This document shows, one piece after another, positions 14,001 to 24,600 of a stretch of DNA of 64,000 nt; the first letter of the stretch is position 1, and the number at the start of each line of letters is the position of its first letter. A model generated the notes under the pieces. The model did no database searches. It saw only the letters and a list, made by a program, of their open reading frames with translations, and had not been told where the DNA came from. Source of the DNA: Vitrella brassicaformis (taxonomy: Eukaryota > Sar > Vitrellaceae). The translations under genes and the position numbers were made by a program. The stretch spans positions 62,001 through 126,000 of the forward strand of contig CDMY01000027.1 of assembly GCA_001179505.1 (NCBI GenBank). The letters run 5' to 3'.

Positions 14001-16999
14001 AGGTCGGTCCTGCTGTCAGAGACATAGCTGCCATCCCCGAGCAGACTCACGCTGCCCACAAGGGAGGGAGAAGTCGGGTCGAGGGTGTAAGCGTCCGAGT
14101 CAGCACCAGCCACTTGAACCAGCCCGCCCGAACAGGCCATCGTGCTGGGTGTGAGGAAGTACTGCTGCGACGCGGTGAGGTTGACGCCCAGCAGATGGAT
14201 GTCGTACTGGCCATAAATGCGGTTCAGTGACGGATAGCGCTGCATCGTAATCGGACCGGCCACGCCGATCCGGCCCACCTCCACAGTCAGTGAGTCCATC
14301 AAGAAGCAGATGCGATACTCACCAGGAACATGGCTTATCTGTGTGCAAAAGAGTGAGAGAGGGAATCATGCCCGTGAGACATTGATGATTTCCTCTTTGA
14401 CCCACCCCACCGACCATAACAGGCTCGAAAACGAGCGTGGTGAAGTTGTATGTGGGGGCTGCAGGGATGATAGTCACGTAATCGGAGTGCTGCATCGTGG
14501 GGTCGCACGTGTCGGCCGCTTCAATCAGCAGCACACGCATGTACTGGTCCATCTCTGTGCCCCGCAGCACCAGCTGGTCCGCCACATTCAGGTCGAAATA
14601 CACTCGCTGTGACAGAATCGGCCCTGCACCGTAGAAGATGCCTCCAACGTAATAGTCCTCGATCGACGAGCAGCTGCTGCTGCTGATGGCTTTAGTGCAC
14701 CAGCAGAGGAGGTAGGCGCCCCCGCCCGCCACAGTGATGCCCCAGAAAGTGGATTGTGTTTTCATTGGGCCGGATGGCGACGTGCCTTGTGACGATGTCA
14801 TGCTGCCCATGCCGCAGCGCGCCTTTCGCCCGAATACGATGTAGTACTCGTCATCCGTGGACATGTGGTAGCCATGGACAGTCACGCTGCCCGGACTGAC
14901 CAGTGACTGCTTCTGGAGCACCTGCAGCTCAGCACCTTGCTTGCGGAGGGTCACCCTTGACAGGACAAAGAAACGTGGAAGTGGAGAGGGTGTTTTGCCA
15001 TGCGTGGGAGCCCTTGGTGGCGTGCATACGTGCGGATGTATGTGTGAGGCCCGTCCGAGTGATGGTCGACAAAGAACAGCTTGTTGCCACCATCAGACAT
15101 GGACACCTATATGGATACATACACACACGCACGCACATGCTGGCAAGACGGGGGATTGTGCCTCCATCAATCCATTTATACTTTTGTACCCCTCGGATGC
15201 TCTTGGTGGGCAGCTGCAGCGATCCCCATGTGGTGGTCTGCCCACTGGTACTGTCCAGTATGGTCTCAATCTAAGAGACACAACGTCATGTGTCTCTATG
15301 ATTCGTGAATGCCCAATCACCCACCCACCGTAACGATGTCGCTAGGGCTGTCAGCCCAGTCTGCCCAGTCGACAGTGAACTTGATACGGTAGAGGTCGCC
15401 ATTCGTCTCATCCCCCACATACACATGGTAGTTGTTCTCATCGACCCGCCACACAGCCAGTCCCCCGATGGCGCCCCAAGGTGCGGCGGGAGACGTTGAC
15501 CCAGACACAACAGTCCTGACCGTGCCCTCACGGTACGACGGCACTGGGCGGGGCAGCACCACGACGGAAAGCACGGTCACAGGATCGCCTTGTGTGAAGA
15601 AGAGCATCTCCGTCTTGGCTTCCAGGGCAAGGTGTGTCGGGCTTGATAAAGTCAGAGGGCCGGAGCTGAGAGCGCCCTCGGATATGCCCGACGTTCCCGT
15701 GCCGACCAGCGTGGCAACTGCGTGGTCACTGCCACTGAGGTTGAGGGTGCGGATGCGGTGCGCGGATGTGTCGGCGACGTACAGCGTGTTGGTGAGGGGG
15801 TGCATGGCGAGGCCTGCCGGTGACTGGTACCGAACTGTGTCTATGTCGCCGTCCTGCATGCCGGAATCTCCGCAGCTGCCCGAGACATTGTGTGTGGCGG
15901 TCATATTGTTGATAAGGCTGAGACCGACGATGCACCCTTCCGTCGATATGTACAGCGTGTCCTCATCGACAGAGAGTGCCGCTCCGAACGAAGACACCAG
16001 CGATGCATCGAGGCCGGGCACGAAGAGGTCACTATTGGATAGCGAGTCGTTGAATGGCAGCGGCTGCGATGTGCCGCCCCCTGCTATCCTGCTCGCAGAC
16101 CCCTGAAAGAAAAACAACACGAAATGCATGCAGACTGGTGTCCTGTCTCCTTTCCCTGTGTGTCTTACTGTGTCCATATCGACGGCATACATCTCCGCCG
16201 ATGCCACCAAATACACAGTGTCTTCGGCACACAGTGCACTCACGGCCATCTGCCCGCCAACAATGCCCTCGAGAGGCCCCACATTCTCCACGGTCGCATA
16301 GTGGACGTGCAGGAGCCCCAACTCATCCGGATTGCTGTCGTCGCTGCCGTAGTAGTAGCACATCTTGTATGTGCCAACTTCTAGTGGCCGCACAAACTTG
16401 AAGCTGCTCTCTGTCCTGTCGACCGACCTTTCGCCCTGATCGTTGTACGACAGGACCGATGAGGGGCTGAATGAGCCCGCGCAGCCGTCGCCCTGGTCAA
16501 TGAGTTTCATTCTCCCGGATGCCGCCAGCCGTTCGCCAGTGATGGTCAGAGTGCCGGTATCGTCGCCCTCGGGCACATAAGGCAGGTACATGTCCTGCTT
16601 GGTCGGCCCGTCCACAGAGAGCACGCCAATGTCCAGAGAATAGTCGGCATTGCCGCTCGGCGACCCCTCACTCCAGCACACTTTGGCGATCACCGGGTTG
16701 TTCAGTTCGGCAGTAAAGGTCATCTCCGATAGCGAAGCTGTGTTCGCGGCCCTCGGCTCGACAGTCACGTAGTCACTGAGAGTGACTGTCTCGGTGGCGC
16801 TACCACACGGCGACGTGTTGTTGACGATGCGGATCCTGCTGGCGGCGTCGAGATTCTGCCCGTTCACGATTATGTCGAGGGACAGCCGCGGCCTGAGGGT
16901 CCATGTTTGTGACGTGTCGGGTTGGCCGTGCGCCAGCGGGAGTGAGAAAGCAATGAAGAATAACACCACTGTCAGCAGCTGGCGGTGGCTGCGCATCAT
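2019..16999 (-). CDS. Giant REJ/GPS-domain multi-pass membrane receptor, polycystin-1-like
   Basis: The gene is a chain of many exons on one strand over 15 kb. It opens with a signal peptide (MMRSHRQLLTVVLFFIAF, 16999-16920). Next come two repeat modules (16890-16270) and a six-bladed-type NHL-like propeller (about 16260-15317, e.g. PAGLAMHPLTNTLYVADTS). Further copies of the module lie at 14950-12270, each ending in a CW/CF/CY/CL motif such as YLLCWCTK, GVCWCAEDC or YYLCWRYSD. Two DUF4215-type Cys-rich repeats follow near 11740-11430 and 11350-11100 (CGDSFMVEGEQCD; KKSGDGCNSQC). A REJ region spans roughly 9800-7000, with the diagnostic YVNAPPALGVVTCSPSNGT at 7620. The GPS autoproteolysis motif (CVVCLCTHLTSFGAF) lies near 5600-5700, with the HL/T cleavage triad intact. 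Membrane segments follow at about 5440, 5130, 4030, 3740, 3560 and 3420, then a charged cytoplasmic tail ending in an Ala/Glu-rich stretch. I see neither a PLAT domain nor the polycystin-2 channel core. The likely role is a surface adhesion or signalling receptor. It could be two genes mis-joined, but frame and theme are continuous. Confidence 0.75.
5560..5720 (-). other. GPS autoproteolysis motif of the receptor
   Basis: The translated stretch carries W, GC and C.C.HLTSF in the spacing of the GPS motif. The H-L-T triad, between whose L and T the chain self-cleaves in adhesion GPCRs and polycystin-1, is present. The first cysteine of the usual four is not obvious here; it may lie across an exon junction or be lost. 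A membrane helix begins about 50 residues later, as in the families that use this motif. Confidence 0.75.
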
Positions 17000-17465
17000 G
17001 AGGAGTAGTGGAAGGCGGCGGCAAACGCTTCGCTTGTGACGTCCGACGTCCAGTCGTGGTTTCTGTCTCAGCCCTCCTCGATGGCCAAGTCAGTGGACGA
17101 TTCCCTAACGCAGAGAATCAGAGATGCCGTATTGATGATGATTCCGCATCCTCGTGGACGGGGGGCTTCTGGGGGCGTGATCCAACACACGCAACAAAAT
17201 CTGTTAGAGCACGAAAGAAGCGTTAAACTGCTCTCCCACGTAGTATTGGCGTGTTTTTGACGCTCTCAGTAACTGCTATTCCCACGTAGAATCGGTGTTG
17301 ACAGCGCTCATCGCGATGGGTACGGCGGCAGCTGGCACAAGTACATGGGAATACCCCCTCCACTTGCCCTCCACGCATACGCACAGGCTGCTTTGCTCCC
17401 TCCGTGTGTGCCTGCAGATCTCCTGACGTAGTGCGCATTGCTCGCTGACAGCGCAGTGTGACGGC
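17000..17465. promoter_or_regulatory. Divergent promoter region
   Basis: These 466 bases separate the start codons of the receptor (-) and the single-exon gene (+). They have no convincing coding frame. No TATA-like or other known motif stands out, so the promoter role is inferred from position only. Confidence 0.4.
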
Positions 17466-18569
17466 ATGCAGCCCACTAGTGCAATGGCCTGCTCTGAGCC
17501 CACGGCTGCCCATCCGGCGGTCCCCTCTCTGCTCGGCATGACCATCAGCAAGGCATCCCGCATGGCCGCGTCAGACGATGCCGACACACGAGCCGCACTC
17601 GGCGCTCGCATCGGTGCACTGTCTCAGGCGGAGAGGAGCACCGTGCTGGGACTGGTGCAGGGCCGCATAGAGGAGGCCATGACTCGGCTGCAGCTGCACG
17701 ACGTTGTGGACTCCGATACGGATAGTCTGGAGGGTGCGCTGAAGGCCGTCTTCGTGCTGGAGCAGGGCGGCGAGGAGTGGCGGGTCATGGGGCGCTTCAT
17801 CCGGATGGCCGCCAACTACCGGCTGACACCCAATGCAGCCCTGCCCCTACACCTGCCGGCTGCATCCCTCCCCACCGCAGCGGCCTTCCGCAAGCTGCCC
17901 CGCGCCATGGCCGTCTACACGGCCTTTGGCAATCGGCTCACACACACAGGGACGAGACTGGGGCTGCAGGCCGCCAACGGCAGCTACCGGATCGGCACTC
18001 AGTCGTTCCATGTGGTGCCGCACGGTGACCTGCCTCATGGCCATCGCTACGCTGGGGGATACAAGGAGGCTGACCCAGCCATCCGGCAGGGCAATGACCT
18101 CTTCCCTGCCTTCTCGGCGTTCCTGCACGAGACCCTGCTCTTCGGGTGGTGTCGTCAAGCGGGGGCGCGCCAGAGGATAGCGGTCGACTACGTGCCGGTG
18201 GGCGACGCGGACCGTAGCCGTCGCCTTGGCCCTCTCAAGACCGAGCATATCGACGAGGACACGGCCATCGCTGTCGATTCTTGCATAGGCGGGGGAGATC
18301 TGACGGCTGCTGCTGATGGCAGGCAGAATCGCCTGGTGATCGTGAGCGGCTTCCGGCCCGGCGAGACCGCCGCTGCTCATGTGTGGTTGCGGCCGAATAT
18401 CATGACGGAGCTGTACACGACTGAGACGCCTGTCGGCGGCCGGTCGCAGCCGCTCGACGACCTGCCCAAATCGATGCCTGCCTTCCGCCGTCTGCTGCGG
18501 CGGTTCGGGGGCCTCGAGGATGACCTCATCGACAACCTCAGTCACGGCAGGGTGAGGCTCGACGGGTGA
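17466..18569 (+). CDS. Single-exon protein of unknown function, 367 residues
   Basis: This intact intronless reading frame is unusual here, where nearly every other gene is split many times. The protein has an N-terminal part rich in Ala/Ser, a helical segment (RAALGARIGALSQAERSTV), a middle with ALPLHLPAASLPTAAAF, and a C-terminal part with VWLRPNIMTELYT and repeated acidic/basic turns. There is no signal peptide or membrane segment. I do not recognise the family. Absence of introns could mean a retroposed copy or a recent lineage-specific gene. The opposite strand is also open for long stretches, which GC-rich codon use produces. The upstream neighbour is divergent and the next gene downstream converges across an assembly gap. 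Confidence 0.65.
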   Translation: MQPTSAMACSEPTAAHPAVPSLLGMTISKASRMAASDDADTRAALGARIGALSQAERSTVLGLVQGRIEEAMTRLQLHDVVDSDTDSLEGALKAVFVLEQGGEEWRVMGRFIRMAANYRLTPNAALPLHLPAASLPTAAAFRKLPRAMAVYTAFGNRLTHTGTRLGLQAANGSYRIGTQSFHVVPHGDLPHGHRYAGGYKEADPAIRQGNDLFPAFSAFLHETLLFGWCRQAGARQRIAVDYVPVGDADRSRRLGPLKTEHIDEDTAIAVDSCIGGGDLTAAADGRQNRLVIVSGFRPGETAAAHVWLRPNIMTELYTTETPVGGRSQPLDDLPKSMPAFRRLLRRFGGLEDDLIDNLSHGRVRLDG

Positions 18570-19277
18570 GGTGACGGGCGCGGGCAGTGCAGGGAGTTAA
18601 CTGTAGATAGATGGGGGGGNNNNNNNNNNNNNNNNNNNNNNNNNNNNNNNNNNNNNNNNNNNNNNNNNNNNNNNNNNNNNNNNNNNNNNNNNNNNNNNNN
18701 NNNNNNNNNNNNNNNNNNNNNNNNNNNNNNNNNNNNNNNNNNNNNNNNNNNNNNNNNNNNNNNNNNNNNNNNNNNNNNNNNNNNNNNNNNNNNNNNNNNN
18801 NNNNNNNNNNNNNNNNNNNNNNNNNNNNNNNNNNNNNNNNNNNNNNNNNNNNNNNNNNNNNNNNNNNNNNNNNNNNNNNNNNNNNNNNNNNNNNNNNNNN
18901 NNNNNNNNNNNNNNNNNNNATCTCTTTAGCGGCTGGCGGGTGCGTGTAATGAGTAGGGGGCGGGAAGAGGCCTGTGCAGCTTTGTTTGTTCTGCTCGTGC
19001 CCATGTGTATTTCGATGGATGTGGTGCGTGCGAGTGACTGTCTGCCTGCCTGTCTGTCTGTCTGGATGGATGGATGTGTGTATGAGTGACGAGGAGAGAC
19101 CTGTCTCAGAAAGAGGAAACAGCTTCAGTGCAAGGGATGCGTGTGTGTGACACGACCTGACGGACTTGATGCATCCTCGCTGGCAGCCCAAATGTCAACA
19201 CACACAGCCTCTCACAAAATGTACACTCACTCCACGCGTCACTCCACACGTCCTCAGACAGATGGCATGGTCTCACC
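18570..19277. other. Convergent intergenic region containing an assembly gap
   Basis: Between the ends of the single-exon gene (+) and the bS21m-like gene (-). It contains 300 Ns, CTGT and GGAT microsatellites near 19045-19080, and no gene that I can see. Confidence 0.5.
18620..18919. other. Assembly gap (300 N)
   Basis: Exactly 300 Ns, immediately preceded by a run of seven G. The round length suggests a gap of set or estimated size. Confidence 0.95.
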
Positions 19278-20263
19278 TCATAGAGACGGGACGCTCACAC
19301 GCACATACTCCTCGCCCGCATGGTGGCTATCATACATCCGCCCCAGCTCATCGGCCGTGTAGGCGGTCCTGGCACGCATCACGGGATTGGCAATCGCCTC
19401 CTCCCTCCCCTGCCGCTCAGCCAATCGCCGAATGGCCTTCTGCCACGCGTGGCCCAGCACCTCTATCTTACGGAGGCGACATAGCTTGACGTAGAGCATC
19501 TCGGCCTCGTCTTTGCCCCACCCCTGGCCGGCGTAGGTGTCGATGAACTTGCTCTTGGCCGGGAGGATCCCTCTGCGCCTCTGCATGACCCGCAGTATGT
19601 CGTCGGCCGACATCTGCCGCACCGCCTCGCTCGTCGCATCCACCTCAGTGTCCATGGCCGATATCTCCCCAAGCAGCTCATCTCTCTTGTCGTCGAGAAA
19701 CCTCTTCCCTGACGCATGGCATGGACGGTCGGATGGATAACAGACAGACCCACAGGGGTGCCGGTCGGTGTTGGTGCGTGTGAGTGGTGGGGTGTACGTT
19801 TGTGTGCGTCTTCGAGAGAGGGGACGCCTGATGGCGTGGTCAAGAGGGGCCGCATCTCATCCTCGCGCGACAGAGGCTTGCCGAACCGAAGGTTGCTGCC
19901 ATGGTATCGCACACCCACACAGCAATTCATGACGACTAAGCCTCCCTCATCCACCCCCAGCCACCCGTCCGGACATCTGCCTTTCCCTTGTGCTTACTGT
20001 CTGAGGGCATATCTGGCGACCTGTGTGCAGTACTTGATGAAGTGCCACCGTGCGTAGTACTTGGTCTCAATGCGCATCCGCACCCGGTACCACGTGGGCT
20101 TCTCGTAGTTCTGGCTCAGCAGCATGAACTTGTGCACGTTGTTGACCTTGCCGTCGCGGAAGATCTCCCTGTACGCCGCCATCACGGGCTTGCGCGGCGT
20201 CACGTGCCGAACAAACACGGCCCGCGACTGACGCGGCATCCGACAGGATAATGACAGCTGCAT
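19278..20263 (-). CDS. Mitochondrial ribosomal protein bS21-like, with C-terminal extension
   Basis: The first exon encodes a small basic domain: RAVFVRHVTPRKPVMAAYR, then NYEKPTWYRVRMR and a run of basic and aromatic residues. The YEKP..R.R pattern is the hallmark of bacterial and organellar ribosomal protein S21, which sits on the small subunit near the mRNA 3' end region. Two further exons (about 19935-19800 and 19711-19278) add an extension with VRYHGSNLRFGKPLSRED and a helical part (ATSEAVRQMSADDILRVMQ). bS21 proper is about 70 residues, so the protein is much longer than usual. The splice phase between exons 1 and 2 could not be resolved cleanly, so the extension may belong to another transcript. 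Two in-frame ATGs (20263 and 20239) are possible starts. It is divergent from ELOF1, 245 bases away. Confidence 0.5.
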
Positions 20264-20508
20264 CTTCTTCAGCTGTCAGGAGATCCCATTCGCAGTCGAT
20301 GAAACGGCACTCCTCTTTGTGGAGTGCGGCCAAACTCAGATTCGACTCTTCAACAGCACCACTTGAGGGAAAGGATGGTTTCAAGCTCGCAAGTGTTGGG
20401 CAAAAAAAAAAGGGAAAGCGGCGGGGTGTACTGCAGCGCTGTGGCTGTGGGATGCAGTTGGTATGACGATCTATACGTGTGTGGTGTCGGCGTGAGAGGG
20501 GCATCGTC
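20264..20508. promoter_or_regulatory. Divergent promoter, bS21m-like / ELOF1
   Basis: These 245 bases lie between two opposite start codons and include a nine-A run near 20403. No known element is recognised; the role is inferred from position. Confidence 0.45.
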
Positions 20509-21305
20509 ATGGGAAAGCGCAAGAGCCGTAAGATAGCGCAGGCCAAGGCCAAGCCCAAGCTGGACACACAGTTCGACTGCCCATTCTGCAACCACCACAA
20601 GGTCATCGAAGTCAGAATGTGAGCGACAGATGACGTGACGCACACACAGACAGACAGAAGACACAGAGGGAAGGAAGGCGGACAGGGAGGGAGGGAAGGC
20701 TCATGTGACATCAGGCACCGCTCTGTGTCTGTGTGCATCTGTCTGTCTTTCTGGCTGGCTGTTTGTCTGCCTCTGTGTGTGTGTGTGTCTGCGTGTGTGT
20801 GTAGAGATCGCAAGAAGGAGCTCGGCACGCTTCACTGCCGCATATGCACCGCCCACTTCGAAATGCGCATCAACCGTAACCCTCCGACACAACACACAAC
20901 ACCACACGTCCACAAACACTCCTCCCAGCATTCCCCTGTTCGTTTGTCTGTGTGTGTGTGTGGCTATCTATCAATCTCTCAGCTCTTCACGAGGGCGTGG
21001 ACGTGTTCAGCGAGTGGATAGACCGCTGCCACGAGTCCAACCAGCCCACACGCGAGGACGACCGTGACCGTCCGCAGCAGAGGGACAGGGACAGGGACAG
21101 AGATCGGGACAGGGACAGGGATAGGGCGAGGGCTGCTGATGCATACGACAATGAGAATGAGAATGATGAGTACGAGGAGGACGAGCCTGAGCGTCCGCGC
21201 GACAAGCCCCGCAATCGGCTGCGGCGGCCGGAGAACCATGACGATGAGGATGAGCACGAGCAGGACGCTGGACACGGCCTGGGGCTCGATGACGATGATG
21301 AATGA
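20509..21305 (+). CDS. ELOF1: Transcription elongation factor 1 (Elf1/ELOF1)
   Basis: Elf1 is a small zinc-binding factor that rides on RNA polymerase II during elongation and helps transcription-coupled repair. Three exons, 20509-20618, 20805-20875 and 20993-21305, splice at canonical GT/AG sites. They give MGKRKSRKIAQAK, then the zinc ribbon FDCPFCNHHKV and LHCRICTAHFEM (four cysteines in two CxxC pairs), then EGVDVFSEWIDRCHESNQ, which matches the family's VDVYSDWIDACE. The first exon begins with the conserved MGKRKS basic tail that contacts the polymerase. After the core, which is about 80 residues and full length, there is an unusual tail of about 85 residues: an Arg-Asp repeat (RDRDRDRDRDRDRDRAR) followed by strongly acidic sequence. 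The start fits the family N-terminus exactly. Confidence 0.93.
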
Positions 21306-21688
21306 CTGGCTGAGTGACTGACATGACAGGGGAGGGAGAGAGGGAGGGGGCAACACACATATCTGTGTAGCTGCCTCCCTGGTCTATGCGGGCGTGGTGT
21401 TTGTAAGGAGCCAGGATACATGAGTGCCTCTTCGATTGTGAGCGAGGCGGGCTGTCTGAGGTGAGGCATGTGCTGAGCGTCTGGGTCGGTTTCTGCGTGT
21501 GTCAAACAGGGTGACATGTTCAGCGCTCGTGTGCAGCGCTTGAGTACTATTTGTCAATATTAATTGATGTGTACGTGTGTGATATCCTGGGCCCCGATGC
21601 TGAATCCTCCTTCGCATTGCGACGAGTCCCCTTTGCGTTGACTGCGCGCTAGACCCGTGCAGATCTATCTCCCCTTTTGGCGAGGCGA
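21306..21688. other. Intergenic region between two plus-strand genes
   Basis: These 383 bases hold the 3' end of ELOF1 transcription and the promoter of the FAD/CFA fusion gene. No coding frame is supported. Confidence 0.4.
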
Positions 21689-24600
21689 ATGAACGTTTTT
21701 CCGGCTTTCCCGCCTTCGCTCCTGCTGCCCACCACCCCGCTATGGACCATCGTCTCATTGCCCCTTTGCTGCCTCGCCCTCCTCTTCTATCACACATGGG
21801 GAGTTTTGCGCCGCTCGAGGCATGCAGAGGACGACGAGTGGGGCTTTGACGTCTACCCTGACACTTCCGATGCATGCCAGCCGCCGCAGCAGCGGAAGAG
21901 CAGGCGCGTTGTGGTTGTGGGTGGCGGCATCACGGGGCTGAGTGCGGCGTGGGATCTGGCGGAGAAGGGCGTCCATGAGGTGGTGGTGGTGGAGAGGGAG
22001 GGGCATCTGGGCGGCCACGCCAAGACGCTGCATGTGGAGGGGTACCCGCCCATCGACATGGGCTTCCAGATCTGCAACCCACGGCACTACCCACGCCTCT
22101 ACCGATGGATGCAGAAACTCTCTCTCGGTCAGTCAGTCAGTCAGTCAGCTAAGCCAGCAGGGAGCAGACACGCCATGCCATCTCTGCCATGTGTGTGTGT
22201 GTGTGTGTGTGTGTGTTGTGATGGTCATCGACGAATGCAGGTGCGTTCAGCCCCAGCATTTGGCCGGATGAGCACCCGAGGCAGCATGGTGACATAGCGC
22301 TGCGGCCCACCAACAATTCGTTCACATGTGCGTCGTGTGACGAGCCGACGGGTTGGTCGTCTGACAATCCGCCGGTGTGGCGGCTGCGGTTCTGGCGCAT
22401 GTTCTGGGACATACTCAAATACAACAGACGGTGGGGCGATCCATGGGAGATGGACGGACGGGGGCCCCCTGTGTGTCTGTGTGTGTCGTGCAGGGCTGAC
22501 AAGCTGCTGCGTGATGCTGAGGCGGAGGACTGTTCGGTCAGCGAGTGGCTCAAGGCACAAGATTTTGGAGAGGCCTTTATCAAGGTGCACACCCACACAC
22601 ACACGGCAAATCACCCACAGCCATGCCATAGGTGTTATCGCGTGCTGTCGTTCACCCACCGTTGTAGGATTACTGGCTGCCGATGGCTGCCGCCCTGTGG
22701 TCGTGCACAGAGGGCGACGTGGGCAAGATCAGCGTGAGGCGGCTGCTGCGGTTCTTCAAGCAGCACGACCACAACAAGGTCTTCTGCAGGCAGACGTGGT
22801 ACACCATCAAGGGCGGATCGTCCAACTACATACACGTGAGCGGTCGACCACATATATGGGACACAAGCCATCCATCCATCGCTCATCTCATTTATGTGTC
22901 TGTCAGGCCTTCAAGCGGCGGTTTGCCGACATATGTCCGCGAGGGCAGCTGGTGACCAACGCTGACGTGGAGAGGGTTCAGAGGGCAGCTGACGGCACTT
23001 GGGAGGTAGGCATGCATATGCACGCATAGCGTGGATCAATGGATTAAAGGCCGTCAAGTGGAAGCGTTGTGCGTTGTGTGTGCTGTGTGCTGCATCCTAG
23101 GTCTACTATTGCGATAGTGGCGGGAGCGAAGAGAAGGTGCGATGGATGGACAGACACACGTGGACGAACGGATGTGTGGGTGGTTGGGGCTGTAGGTGGC
23201 GTGTGATGCAGTGGTGTTCGCCACGCACGCGCCGACGACACTGAAGCTGCTGGGAGATGCCGCCACTGACGAGCAGCGACGAGTGCTGTCACAATTCCGA
23301 TACTATGAGTGCAAAGTGTACATCCACACAGACCCGTAAGCACACACACACACACACACAGAGAGAGAAAGAAGAGAGAGAGAGTGCAAAGTGTACATCC
23401 ACACAGACCCGTAAGCACACACACACACACAGAGAGAGAGAGAAAGACAAGAAGGTCACACACACACGCCACACTGTGTCCCTTCCTGGCTATCATTCAT
23501 CAGGTCTTACATGGCGTTGGATCGGCGCAACTGGGGCAGCTGGAACGCCGTGCACAACAGCAGAGGGCAGCAGTGGTGCACCTACTGGCTCAACTCACTC
23601 CAGTTCCCCCACTTCGCCAAGGACGTCTTCGCCACGGTCGTCCCCTCACACATGACCCCTGACGTCTTCCCGCCACCGCCCCGAGACACGTGGTTGTGCG
23701 AGCCGCAGAGCTGGGAGCACCCGTGCATCGACGTCGAGTCAGAGAAAGGCAGACAGACGTGAGTGAGAAGGGGGCGGGCGACACGCGCTCCTCCATTTCT
23801 CCAGGAGAGAGACTGCGATGGTGTGTTGGTGTGCAGGCTGTTTTCCCTGGATGTGCAGCGGCCCGATCGAGGCATCGTCTTTGCCGGTATGTATGCGTCT
23901 CTGATATCGATGTGGTCAATCAGACGCTCCTTCGTCCACCTGTCTGTCTGTCTGTCTGTGTGTGGGTGTTGTGTTTCTGCAGGTGCGTACGGCGGTTCTG
24001 GGTTCCACGAGGACGGCTTTCGTGAGGGCCGCAAGGTGGCGAGACTCCTCATGCAGCAGTGGGCAAGGGAGAGCTGCACAGCCGAAGGTCACCGTCATGA
24101 AGGTGCTCAGATCTGCTGGCCGGCACCTGTGGCAATGGAGGTATGTCCACATGGGGAAGGAAGAATGGCCACAAAGTACGGCGCACTGATGTGTGTGATA
24201 TGTCTATGTTATCGATCAGAGGTTCCCTGGTGGGTCGCCCGTTGTCCGCGAGGAGTTTCTGTGGGAGCGGCTCGCGAGAACCATACTCACACAGGCACTG
24301 CAGAAACTAGGCAAGCGACGATTCATCCATCCATCCATCCATCCATCTCATCCTTTTCCTGGCCCTCTGTGTGCAGCTGACCACGTCGGCCGGCCCATCC
24401 GTCTCCACTGCGCCTACCCCCCATGGCGCACCTACCACATGCAGCCTACGGCAATGCCGAAGTCGTCATCCCGCCACCCCACAGCCCCCACAGAGGCAGA
24501 GACGCCCCCCACCTCTCCCGGCACACCCAGAAAGGCACATGGCCGCGATGAGAATGACAGTGCACAGCAGCAGCAGCAGCAGCAGGGGCGGCCAATGGTA

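Noticed and set aside
17847-18545. Open frame of 232 codons antisense to the single-exon gene
   Set aside because: It is a shadow of GC-rich codon use; its translation is Arg/His/Pro-rich with no recognisable motif.
23257-23655. Frame translating CA/GA repeats as KHTHTHTQREKE
   Set aside because: This is repeat DNA inside an intron, read in a frame different from the flanking exons.
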